DNA of 6,421 nt from CAUZEO01 sp963578625 (GCA_963578625.1 CAUZEO010000307.1:1-6421), one strand, 5' to 3'. Positions 1-6,421 are shown, counted from the stretch's first letter. The notes: generated from the letters alone by a model not told the origin. Translations and numbers: made by a program.

Positions 1-817
1 GGAACCGGTCGAACTCGCCGGTGTGGACATTGACACGGCACGTCTCCCCTGTTGTGTGCCACACCGACCACGCGTGGATGCCGTCGGGATCCCACCATTC
101 GTGGGTGCAGACCGTTGGTTCCTTGTACACGGAGCGCGGGGCCTCGCCGCGGCGGATCGTCCACATGCGGTTGGTAACGACAAACCGCAAGCCGGTGATC
201 GGTTCGGCGTGGAAATCCTCTGCGAACAACACCAGGTCCGGGTCCGTGGGACAGAACAAGGCATGATTGTGCATGCGGTCGAACTGGTGCCAGGGCTCGA
301 AATCTCCGCCGTCCACCGGGAGCGTGCCGAACAGGTAGTGTGGCCACATGGCTACGTCCACGAAGAATGCCCGGCCGTCGGCAGAGAGGCTCAGGTGGGT
401 CGCCAGGCGCGTCACGCTGCGGTTTCGGGTGACGTCCGGGGGGAGAGAGTTCACGTACTCGGCCGTGGCGTCCGGCTGCGGTCCCCGCTTCCAAATGGTT
501 GACCCGCTCGTCCAGTACACGTCGCCGGTGTCGGGATCCACGTAGGGCGAGGCGTGCTGAAACTGTGTATCCGGATAGTGCCGGACCGTCTGCTCTTCCG
601 CGTCCACGACGCCCAGCATCCGACCGTACGAGCCTGATCCGGAAGGCGGGTGCGCGTAGTAGAACCAGAAATACCGCCCGTCCCCGCTCAGTCCGTCGTT
701 CGTGAAGTAAAAGGACTGCTGCACAGGTGCCGCGTCGGCAGTGAGCAGCCAGATATCCAGACCCGTGTCCGGTTGGGTGTAGGCTTCAAAAAGGGGGGAT
801 GTGCGAGGGTCGAGCAT
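1..817 (-). CDS. PL22-like (oligogalacturonate lyase family) beta-propeller protein, C-terminus off the window
   Basis: The frame is open on the minus strand from an ATG at 817-815 through the left edge, giving 272 codons. A TAA at 838-836 lies in frame upstream and no other start codon lies between, so this ATG is the only plausible start. The protein begins without a signal peptide. Residues 10-52 (FEAYTQPDTG, then SFYFTNDGLSGDGRYFWF) match the opening of oligogalacturonate lyases, which read roughly Y-x-D-P-x-T-G ... YFTN-x-x-F-x-x-DG. Residues 183-198 (HNHALFCPTDPDLVLF), 217-221 (RMWTI) and 238-246 (THEWWDPDG) match blade motifs of the same family. Known members cleave short oligogalacturonides by Mn-dependent beta-elimination in the cytoplasm. 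H183/H185 and H239 are candidate active-site or metal-site residues. The QxHxH-type metal motif expected further on would lie beyond the window, so activity cannot be judged. It lies 128 bp downstream of the 846-residue glycosidase-like gene on the same strand. A generic WD40/TolB-like propeller with another function remains possible. Confidence 0.72.
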   Translation of the reverse strand, partial: MLDPRTSPLFEAYTQPDTGLDIWLLTADAAPVQQSFYFTNDGLSGDGRYFWFYYAHPPSGSGSYGRMLGVVDAEEQTVRHYPDTQFQHASPYVDPDTGDVYWTSGSTIWKRGPQPDATAEYVNSLPPDVTRNRSVTRLATHLSLSADGRAFFVDVAMWPHYLFGTLPVDGGDFEPWHQFDRMHNHALFCPTDPDLVLFAEDFHAEPITGLRFVVTNRMWTIRRGEAPRSVYKEPTVCTHEWWDPDGIHAWSVWHTTGETCRVNVHTGEFDRF

Positions 818-830
818 GGGGGGCGGAGGG

Positions 831-939
831 AGTGTTTAGTGTTTTTGATTTTGAATCGAGTTTTGTATCTACGAAAGAACAATCGAGTTTTCAGAACCGG
901 GTTACATTATGACAACTCTGAACACCAAACACTGAACAC
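831..939. repeat. Heptamer repeats in inverted orientation in the spacer
   Basis: Two perfect tandem copies of AGTGTTT lie at 831-844. Three tandem heptamers lie at 918-938: CTGAACA, CCAAACA, CTGAACA. The two sets belong to one family in opposite orientation. The segment 832-844 is the reverse complement of 927-939 apart from one base (12 of 13 match), so a 13-bp stem could form around an 82-bp interior. The block fills most of the spacer between the stop of the 846-residue gene and the start of the PL22-like gene. It could be an intergenic repeat, an mRNA stem or a protein-binding site; the sequence alone does not decide. Confidence 0.6.
854..891. repeat. 11-bp direct repeat AATCGAGTTTT in the AT-rich spacer
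   Basis: AATCGAGTTTT occurs at 854-864 and again at 881-891, exactly, with starts 27 bp apart. The surrounding stretch 841-900 has only 21 G or C in 60 bases by hand count, far below the flanking genes. The pair lies inside the inverted heptamers and upstream of the PL22-like gene, so it could be a regulator binding site. I see no good sigma-70 promoter attached to it. Confidence 0.5.
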
Positions 940-945
940 ACCTGC

Positions 946-3486
946 TCACCAGTCTTTGGTCGTCACTTCCTCCTCCAACACCCGCTGCTGCCCCTCCGGG
1001 CCCGCCACCACGATCGTGAATTCGGAACGCTGGGCGGGCACGAGATCGTCGATCGTGAAGCGCAGCGATGTGTTGGCCTCCAGTTCAGATGCCACTAAAT
1101 CGCAGTTTTTCTGCTTCAAGTTTGGCTTCACGCCATCGCCCCGATGCCACACCCAGGCGCGGACCGGTTTGGATGCCTTCAACTTCAGCGTGGCGCTGCG
1201 CTTTGTCGTAGAGGTCTTCACGATCTCCACGTCCAGTGGCGCACCAGCGCACAGCCGGGCGGCATCCTCCAATAACGTATGTCTCCAGCGTTGGAGTTTC
1301 TCGCCCGTGCGCGGTCCGGCGAGGACTTCTTCCACGGCGGCGTCGATGTGCTCCCGCGCTTCCCGGGCCAGGGCCGGATCCTGTCCGTCCGCTCCCGCGG
1401 CCCGATCGACGGCCCACAGCAGCTTGTAATCCTCCAGGCCCTCCCTCCAGGCCTCCAGTCGGCGGGTCGTAACAGGACCGTCATGTCCCAGGTAAACCAT
1501 CGCGGTGTCGGACCATTCGTAATCGGGCATTCCGCTGTACCGGCCGCCCCACTTGCCGACATAGATCCAGTACGAAATGCCCTGTCGACCGTGTTTCCAA
1601 GCCATCCATCCGTCCATGCGGATTTTCCGGTGGGCAGCATACGGATCGTTTCGCGGGACGGCGGTCTTGTTCGGCGGTCCCCATCCCCCGTTGGTGTACA
1701 TCCACTGCTCCTTGCCCTTCTCGCGTATCAGATTCTCAGCCTCGGGGTACCGGCCGATGTTCCAGCTCGGCGGGACGAAAATGTCGATGTACTTGGCCGC
1801 TTGCGCTGCTTCCAGGTTCCCCACGGCCTGGGGATTTGCCCAGATCCGAATCTTTGGATCGGCCTCCCGGGTCAATTTTCCCAGGGTAATGAAGTGGTCG
1901 CTGGGCCCTTCGTCTTCCAGGTACAGCGCCCAACCATCGTAAGGAAGGTCGAGGTTGTTGCGGACATGCGCCGCCAGCATTCGGACGTAGTCGATGTAAT
2001 TCTGGCTCCACGCATCGCTCAGGAATTCGGAGCCCCATGCTTCCTTATGAGCCTCCGGAAACACGCCGATTACGAAGAGATCTCGTTCGAAGTCGAAGTT
2101 TCGGCGTTCGAGCATCTGGTCGAAATCCAGCCAGTTGATGTCCTTTACCTTCCTCTGATCGTCGAGGATCGGCCACGGCATGCCGTAGGACCGGGTGACC
2201 ACGGTGTTGACCCCGACCCGGCGCATCAATTCCTCGTATCGACCGAGTCCGCCGCGGCCGATCCGTGCGTGAATCATGCGCGGAGGATAGGACCACATCC
2301 CGATCCAGATGGGCATTCGTTCCGGAAGCACGACGCCCGCCACGTCGAGTTCGAACGGAACCTCCAGGACCGGTCCGGATCGCAACGGCGTCAGGAGCAC
2401 GTTGCCCTGATAGCTTCCGGCGGGGAATCCGTGCGTGTCGATACTGAGGAAAAAGCTGCGTGTTTGTCCCGCGGGAACCTGGATCATATTTCCGCCCGCT
2501 GCCCGGGGCAGCGGGTCGGGAACGAGATCCGCCGCTCTCGTGATGACGAAGTCGACTTCGTGTATGTCCACGCGGTCGCCGTCCACTGTGAATCCCCAGC
2601 GGTCCTCGTGGCGGACATTGTGGAAATCGAGCCGGCAGGGAAGGGTTGTCTTGCCGTGGTTGCGCACGTGAATCGCCATCGGCACTCGCTCTCCACACGC
2701 GCCCTCGACGCGGATCGGGCCGGTCCGGCTGAGGGCAAACGAACCGGATTCTGCATTGTCACCGGTTTCGTTCTCCGGGACCGAGCCGGGGAAGACAGGA
2801 TCGTACGGGTAGCCGGTCCATACCTCGTATCGGACAATGTCTTCGGCGCCCCGCAGGATTTCTTGGTTGAGCGCGTCGGCGCGTTCCTTCATTGCCGTAA
2901 ACGTGAGGGGTTGATCGCTCACGAAAAGGTAAACCGGTTGCCAGATGCCGCCCATTGCCCGGTGGTTGTGGATCCGGACGGCGAATTCATTGATCTCTCC
3001 GAAGCGCACTGCCGCCGTGATATCCAGGAAGAATGACTTCTCCCACATGTCGTCCGGTTTCATGTCCTCGCTTGCGGCCGTATGTTCGCCAGCCTCCAGG
3101 TTGTTTACCCACACCCACGCCTCCTCGTCCACCGCGGAAAAGTACAGGTAGACCAAATGGCTCTTCGGCGTTTCAGGAATATCCAGTCGGGTCCGATACC
3201 ACGCGAACCCGACATGTTCGGGCATGCCCTGCTTGTCCCATCCTGTCCACTTGTGCGTGCTGATCGGCTGCCATTCCTGGTTTTTGTCCTCGTCGGCGGA
3301 GGGAGAAAACCACTCTTCTTGAACGCCGACATCATTGGGATCCAGTTTGACGTCCCAAAGGGGCGGAAGCGAAATGGGTTCCATGCCCGGGGCGCCGGGA
3401 CACAACGTGGGTGCTGTCACAAGAGCTGCGAACACCACGGATTTGTACAGTGCAGCAACTATTTGTTTGTTGAGTGGCGTGGACAT
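946..3486 (-). CDS. Secreted DUF4091/GH123-like glycoside hydrolase family protein, 846 residues
   Basis: This is a complete gene with ATG at 3486-3484 and TGA at 948-946. Residues 1-32 look like a signal peptide: Lys7/Lys15, hydrophobic SVVFAALVTAP, then a CPGAPG stretch with no proper lipobox. Residues 43-190 form a GH2-like sugar-binding jelly roll, with GFAWYRTRLDIP, YLYFSAVDEEAWVWVN and the closing FAVRIHN. Residues 255-385 resemble the N-terminal beta-sandwich of GH123/DUF4091 proteins, including PDPLP (323-327) and FPAGSYQG (354-361). Residues 390-692 are the TIM-barrel part. It ends in the DUF4091 hallmark: AMVYLGHDGPV (662-672), then RLEAWREGLEDYKLLW (676-691). D525-E526 in YLEDEG sits where GH123 enzymes carry their catalytic Asp-Glu pair. 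Helices (705-745) and a C-terminal beta-sandwich (752-846) follow. Characterised GH123 enzymes are beta-N-acetylgalactosaminidases, but most DUF4091 proteins are untested, so the substrate is unknown. It is divergent from the paralog at 4269 and upstream of the PL22-like gene. Confidence 0.88.
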   Translation of the reverse strand: MSTPLNKQIVAALYKSVVFAALVTAPTLCPGAPGMEPISLPPLWDVKLDPNDVGVQEEWFSPSADEDKNQEWQPISTHKWTGWDKQGMPEHVGFAWYRTRLDIPETPKSHLVYLYFSAVDEEAWVWVNNLEAGEHTAASEDMKPDDMWEKSFFLDITAAVRFGEINEFAVRIHNHRAMGGIWQPVYLFVSDQPLTFTAMKERADALNQEILRGAEDIVRYEVWTGYPYDPVFPGSVPENETGDNAESGSFALSRTGPIRVEGACGERVPMAIHVRNHGKTTLPCRLDFHNVRHEDRWGFTVDGDRVDIHEVDFVITRAADLVPDPLPRAAGGNMIQVPAGQTRSFFLSIDTHGFPAGSYQGNVLLTPLRSGPVLEVPFELDVAGVVLPERMPIWIGMWSYPPRMIHARIGRGGLGRYEELMRRVGVNTVVTRSYGMPWPILDDQRKVKDINWLDFDQMLERRNFDFERDLFVIGVFPEAHKEAWGSEFLSDAWSQNYIDYVRMLAAHVRNNLDLPYDGWALYLEDEGPSDHFITLGKLTREADPKIRIWANPQAVGNLEAAQAAKYIDIFVPPSWNIGRYPEAENLIREKGKEQWMYTNGGWGPPNKTAVPRNDPYAAHRKIRMDGWMAWKHGRQGISYWIYVGKWGGRYSGMPDYEWSDTAMVYLGHDGPVTTRRLEAWREGLEDYKLLWAVDRAAGADGQDPALAREAREHIDAAVEEVLAGPRTGEKLQRWRHTLLEDAARLCAGAPLDVEIVKTSTTKRSATLKLKASKPVRAWVWHRGDGVKPNLKQKNCDLVASELEANTSLRFTIDDLVPAQRSEFTIVVAGPEGQQRVLEEEVTTKDW

Positions 3487-3769
3487 TGTGCAAACCTCAG
3501 TCAGAAGGCCGAAGTTGAGGCGGTCTTATAAGAAATCTCTTTTCAGGCAGCACGGGCACACACCCGCTGGAACCGGCCTGAACAGGCAGTTTCATTTGGA
3601 GGAACCTACCTTACGGCGTGTGGACGCGTCAAGACAACCGTTCGCGTACGCCATCACCGGTTCTGTGTCGAAATCAGGGAGGTCGTCGAGACAGGGCTCG
3701 ATAACCACTTCCGTCGGCGACTGCATAGATGGGGGATCTCCGGCCGCTCACTTTCGGCAAGCGGAATAG
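3487..3769. other. Intergenic stretch with small repeats, no gene recognised
   Basis: No convincing protein or RNA gene is visible here. It is the upstream region of the minus-strand 846-residue gene. Visible structure is limited to a perfect 10-bp palindrome TCTTATAAGA at 3524-3533, a small inverted repeat GCCTG-AA-CAGGC at 3576-3587, and CAGGCAG occurring at 3544-3550 and 3583-3589. Any of these could belong to a promoter or operator for the divergent gene, but none is diagnostic. The missing N-terminal part of the antitoxin at 3770 is not recognisable in any frame here. Confidence 0.4.
3495..3498 (-). promoter_or_regulatory. Shine-Dalgarno site of the 846-residue gene
   Basis: On the minus strand GAGG lies 8 nt before the ATG at 3486, which supports that start over internal methionines. 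The start also gives a complete signal peptide. Confidence 0.6.
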
Positions 3770-3973
3770 ATGGCGCCCCACCTGGAGTTGGTTGGAACCG
3801 CCTGGCCGACTGCCTTCGCGTTGGGTCTCTTTATCGACCGAAAGGTGACTCTGGGTCGCGCTGCGCTCATCGCGAGCATGAACCAGATGGACTTCCAACG
3901 GGAACTCGGGCAGCGCAAGATCCCGATCCACTATGATCTCGAGGCTGATCTGGCCACCACCGAGACGATGTGA
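3770..3973 (+). CDS. UPF0175-family antitoxin, probably N-terminally truncated
   Basis: The frame encodes 67 residues. From residue 17 on it matches UPF0175 proteins: ALGLFIDRKVTLGRAA (17-32) corresponds to the usual LxLYxxGxISLGKAA. Then come SMNQMDFQRELGQRKIPIHY (36-55) and an acidic tail. UPF0175 proteins are small DNA-binding antitoxins usually encoded just before a DUF3368 PIN toxin, and this order is present here. The gene overlaps the toxin GTG start at 3970-3973, a typical coupling. Usual members have about 80-95 residues. Here the first 16 residues (MAPHLELVGTAWPTAF) do not resemble the family, a TAG at 3767-3769 is in frame immediately before the ATG, and I see no Shine-Dalgarno site. 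I infer that the 5' end has been lost or replaced, so the product may be non-functional. Homology of the C-terminal two thirds is fairly sure. Confidence 0.6.
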   Translation: MAPHLELVGTAWPTAFALGLFIDRKVTLGRAALIASMNQMDFQRELGQRKIPIHYDLEADLATTETM

Positions 3974-4182
3974 TTGTTGTCAGCGACACCTCGCCCATCA
4001 CGAACCTGATGCCCATCGAGCTTAAACCCGATTACCTGTTGATTGACGAAAAGATCTGCCGGTCCTTTGACCAGCGCTGGCAACCGTACAGCGAACGCTG
4101 GCGCAGGAAGCAGCAAGCAGTCCTCCTGCCGACTGCACTCTTGAAATCTGTTCTCGCCTGTACTACACATACGAAGGCATGA
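3970..4182 (+). pseudogene. DUF3368 PIN-domain toxin remnant with internal deletion
   Basis: A GTG at 3970, overlapping the antitoxin stop, opens a 70-residue frame beginning MIVVSDTSPITNL. This is the first strand of DUF3368/PIN-family toxins, with the first acidic residue at D6. It then jumps directly to LKPDYLLIDEKICR (18-31), which in intact members sits about 75-85 residues later (A-D-LLLIDE-R-x-GR) and carries the later acidic residues, here D26-E27. The whole middle, including the central helices and the conserved acidic residue there, is missing without loss of frame. After residue 31 the family C-terminus (VTGTLGVL...AK) is not visible in any frame. Intact members have about 150-160 residues. 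PIN toxins are Mg-dependent RNases; this remnant cannot form that fold. A misassembly is a less likely alternative. Confidence 0.62.
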
Positions 4183-4254
4183 GGCTTTGCCTACAAGACG
4201 TTTTTTCGAGCGTTCATGGGGTTTGCGAACATCCAACTTCCTATTGCCAATGTA

Positions 4255-4261
4255 AGAGAGG
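4255..4261 (+). promoter_or_regulatory. Shine-Dalgarno site of the LamG-DUF4091 gene
   Basis: AGAGAGG ends 7 nt before the first of two adjacent ATG codons (4269 and 4272). This spacing favours 4269 as the start. No convincing -35/-10 pair was found just upstream. Confidence 0.6.
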
Positions 4262-4268
4262 TGTTTAG

Positions 4269-6421
4269 ATGATGAAATGCTTGAAATGGGTGTTGTCGAT
4301 GATCTTGCCGGTTTTTGGTGTTATGGCTTTTGCCCAGGATGTAAAGGAAGCCGCACCCAGGGATAAATGGCTAACCTACAGCAACAACCTGCGCTCTGAT
4401 CCCAGCCTAGTATTGTATTATAATTTCGAGCAGGAAGCGAAAGGCGCTACGATCACAAACAAGGCGTCTGGTGAGGATATAGAGGGATACACAGCAGAAG
4501 AGCTGGATGGGCCAATCACCAAGGGCACCTGGGTTGAGGGACGGTGGCCGGGTAAAGGGGCCTTACATTTCGAGGGGGATGGTTATATCCAGTTCAGAAA
4601 CACTGCGGTTATGAAGGGTGTCCTGCAAAGCCGGGGCAGCATGGAGATGTGGTTGAAACCTGATTCTGTCTGGTCTGCCGGGAAGAATCGTTTTCTTTTC
4701 GACGCGGGCGGCTATCCTCAATGGGTCCTGTATAAGAGCGCGACCGAAGATGGGCTGGAGTTCTATATTGGAAGTCCCGGCGTCCCGATGTTTTCAACGC
4801 CCGGCTGGGGATGGCAGGCAGAGAAATGGTATCACATTGCCATTACCTGGGACAATGCAGGTTCGGGTGAAAACAGTGGCGAGACGTGGTTTTACGTTAA
4901 CGGCAAACAAATAGGTGACGAATGGGGCAGGCATAAGGGGAAGAATATTTCCACACCGGCGCTGAGAGATTCGACCCGTATTGCCGGAGGAACCGGACTA
5001 GAGGGCGTGAACGGCACCGTGGACGAAGTGGCAGTCTACAACCGGGTTCTGAGCAAGGATGAATTCGAACAACATTACCGGATGGGAAAACCAACCCTGG
5101 TGGCCGCTGCGGCTGGCCATATGGGGAAACCAGCCTCGGCGGCAGCCGCCGAGGCAACCGAAGTTGCCCTGCCGGCTTTCTGGCAGGTGAAACTGGATCC
5201 TGGTGACGTTGGTGTAAAGGAGAAGTGGTTTGACTCCGGATTGGATGAGCAAGACTGGCAGCCCATCAGCACGCACAAGTGGGTTGGCTGGGACAAACAG
5301 GGCATGCCCGAACATGAGGGGTTTGGCTGGTATCGGGTCGGGGGTTGGCTGCCGGATACGTTAAGGAGGAAGTTCACTTACCTCTACTTCTCGGCCGTGG
5401 ATGAGGGGGCCTGGCTCTGGGTCAACGGTCAGGCTGCCGGGGAGCATACCTGTGCCAGCGAAAATCTCACCCCGAACGACATATGGAATAAGCCGTTCTT
5501 CCTGGAAATCACCAGGTACGTTCTCTTTGAGAAACCTAACCAGTTTACTGTTCGCGTCCACAACAGCGGGAAAATGGGAGGTATCCACAAGCCGACTTAT
5601 CTTTTCACCAGTGACGCGCCCCTGTCACTGGCCCAAATGAAGGAGCGGGCTGATGTGCTCAATGAGAAGATCTTAGAGGCCAGGGAGGATACGGTTCGTT
5701 ACCAGGCGTGGACGGGGTATGCCTATGACCCGGTCTTCCCTGATAGCAAAGCGCCGAAGCAGACTGATGCAGAGAAGCAGCCTCCCCCAAGAGGCTCCTG
5801 GGCCCGCAACCTTGCCGGGACAATACATGTGGCGGGCGCGTCCGGTGAGCTGGTACCCCTGGTCGTCCACGTGCGTAATCACGGGAAGGCGCCGCTTCCC
5901 CTGCGTCTTGATTTCCAGGGCGTCCGCCACGATCAGCGCCCCCGCTTTGTCCTGGGTGGGGACCGGGTGGACGTGCACCTTGTGGACTATGTCGTCACGC
6001 GCGCGAAAGATCTTGTTCCCGACCCCCTGCCCCGGGCCGGCGGCGCCAACAACGTTCAGATCGCTCCCAATGAAACCAGAACTTTCTTTGCCACCATAGA
6101 CACGGGCGGTTTGCCGGCCGGCCTCTGGAAAGGCGCCCTGCGCCTGACGCCTTTGAGGACTGGCCCTGCCCTGGAGATTCCATTCGAACTCGAGGTCGCA
6201 TCGGCGGTCCTGCCTGAGGTCATGCCCATCTGGATCAACATGTGGACCTATGTCCCCCGGTGGGAGTGCTCACAACGGGGCCGGGGAGACGATGAACGGT
6301 ATCTCGAGCTGATGCTGCGCACCGGTGTCAACACTGTCCTGACCCGGTCCTACGGGATGTTCTGGCCGATCTACAACGATGCGGGCGACCTTGTGAGCAT
6401 GCACACGCTGGACTTCGACCA
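4269..6421 (+). CDS. Secreted LamG-domain DUF4091/GH123-like protein, C-terminus off the window
   Basis: The frame is open from ATG 4269 to the right edge (717 codons). Residues 1-22 are a clear signal peptide with Lys3/Lys6, a hydrophobic core and AFA before QD at 22/23. Residues 45-275 form a LamG/concanavalin A-like domain: LVLYYNFE (47-54), MEMWLKP, WYHIAITWD, FYVNGKQIG and GTVDEVAVYNRVLS (249-262). An Ala-rich linker (279-300) follows. From FWQVKLDP (304-311) on it is collinear with the 846-residue minus-strand protein, with well over half of residues identical by eye. The shared part covers the GH2-like jelly roll (PISTHKW, GWDKQGMPEH, YLYFSAVDE, VNG), the GH123-type beta-sandwich with PDPLP (584-588), and the start of the TIM barrel (TRSYGMFWPI). 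The region holding the catalytic Asp-Glu pair and the DUF4091 end motif lies beyond the window, so activity cannot be judged. LamG domains often bind glycans, so the fusion may target the enzyme to an insoluble or cell-surface substrate. It is divergent from its paralog. Confidence 0.86.
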   Translation, partial: MMKCLKWVLSMILPVFGVMAFAQDVKEAAPRDKWLTYSNNLRSDPSLVLYYNFEQEAKGATITNKASGEDIEGYTAEELDGPITKGTWVEGRWPGKGALHFEGDGYIQFRNTAVMKGVLQSRGSMEMWLKPDSVWSAGKNRFLFDAGGYPQWVLYKSATEDGLEFYIGSPGVPMFSTPGWGWQAEKWYHIAITWDNAGSGENSGETWFYVNGKQIGDEWGRHKGKNISTPALRDSTRIAGGTGLEGVNGTVDEVAVYNRVLSKDEFEQHYRMGKPTLVAAAAGHMGKPASAAAAEATEVALPAFWQVKLDPGDVGVKEKWFDSGLDEQDWQPISTHKWVGWDKQGMPEHEGFGWYRVGGWLPDTLRRKFTYLYFSAVDEGAWLWVNGQAAGEHTCASENLTPNDIWNKPFFLEITRYVLFEKPNQFTVRVHNSGKMGGIHKPTYLFTSDAPLSLAQMKERADVLNEKILEAREDTVRYQAWTGYAYDPVFPDSKAPKQTDAEKQPPPRGSWARNLAGTIHVAGASGELVPLVVHVRNHGKAPLPLRLDFQGVRHDQRPRFVLGGDRVDVHLVDYVVTRAKDLVPDPLPRAGGANNVQIAPNETRTFFATIDTGGLPAGLWKGALRLTPLRTGPALEIPFELEVASAVLPEVMPIWINMWTYVPRWECSQRGRGDDERYLELMLRTGVNTVLTRSYGMFWPIYNDAGDLVSMHTLDFD

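Noticed and set aside
23..502. 159-codon plus-strand open frame at the left edge
   Set aside because: It is antisense to the PL22-like frame, which shows family motifs over its whole length. The plus-strand translation resembles nothing.
831..939. CRISPR array
   Set aside because: The repeat units are only 7 or 11 bp, and there are no regular spacers or cas genes.
1279..3036. 585-codon plus-strand open frame opposite the 846-residue gene
   Set aside because: It is antisense to a gene with clear family motifs throughout. Its translation shows no recognisable domain, and it is a usual by-product of GC-rich codon use.
3524..3533. TCTTATAAGA as a -10 element for the minus-strand gene
   Set aside because: A TATAAG-like hexamer is present, but the hexamer 17 bases upstream (GTGCTG) does not resemble a -35 box, so it is not listed as a promoter.
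4173..4206. AGGC-TTT-GCCT followed by a T run as a terminator
   Set aside because: The stem has only four base pairs and is separated from the T run by several bases, so it does not make a credible intrinsic terminator.
3931..4236. 101-codon minus-strand open frame
   Set aside because: It is antisense to the UPF0175/DUF3368 remnants, which are recognisable on the plus strand. No homology is seen in the minus-strand translation.
4071..4268. Open plus-strand frame of 66 codons ending in TAG just before the ATG at 4269
   Set aside because: It has no start codon with a ribosome site and no recognised homology. It probably reflects decayed sequence after the toxin remnant.

Overview
The window looks like part of a carbohydrate-degradation locus in a moderately GC-rich bacterium. 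Large secreted glycosidase-like proteins with a DUF4091/GH123-type barrel, a LamG fusion and an oligogalacturonate-lyase-like propeller are the kind of gene set often seen in Planctomycetota, Lentisphaerota/Verrucomicrobiota and related uncultured lineages. That placement is an inference from gene content; there is no rRNA or marker gene to confirm it.

Layout. (1) Positions 1-817, minus strand: the N-terminal 272 codons of a PL22-like (oligogalacturonate lyase family) beta-propeller protein, which runs off the left edge. (2) Positions 818-945: a 128-bp AT-rich spacer with heptamer repeats in inverted orientation around an 11-bp direct repeat. (3) Positions 946-3486, minus strand: a complete 846-residue secreted protein with a GH2-like sugar-binding jelly roll, a GH123-type N-terminal beta-sandwich, a DUF4091/GH123-like TIM barrel with an adjacent Asp-Glu pair, and a C-terminal beta-sandwich. 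(4) Positions 3487-4268: a divergent intergenic region holding the remains of a UPF0175 antitoxin / DUF3368 PIN toxin pair. The toxin has lost its middle. (5) From 4269 to the right edge, plus strand: a second, divergently transcribed paralog of the 846-residue protein, carrying an extra LamG (concanavalin A-like) domain between its signal peptide and the shared region. It is cut by the window edge before its catalytic residues.

How the genes may work together. The two secreted paralogs would act outside the cytoplasm on a glycan. The LamG and jelly-roll domains would help bind it, and the DUF4091 barrel would cleave it. The PL22-like protein has no signal peptide and would act on oligouronide-type products inside the cell, as known oligogalacturonate lyases do. 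It probably lies downstream of the 846-residue gene in the same transcription direction. The substrate is not determined by the sequence. The points of most interest are the divergent paralogous pair that differs by a whole LamG domain, the decayed toxin-antitoxin pair between the two start codons, and the repeat-bearing spacer.
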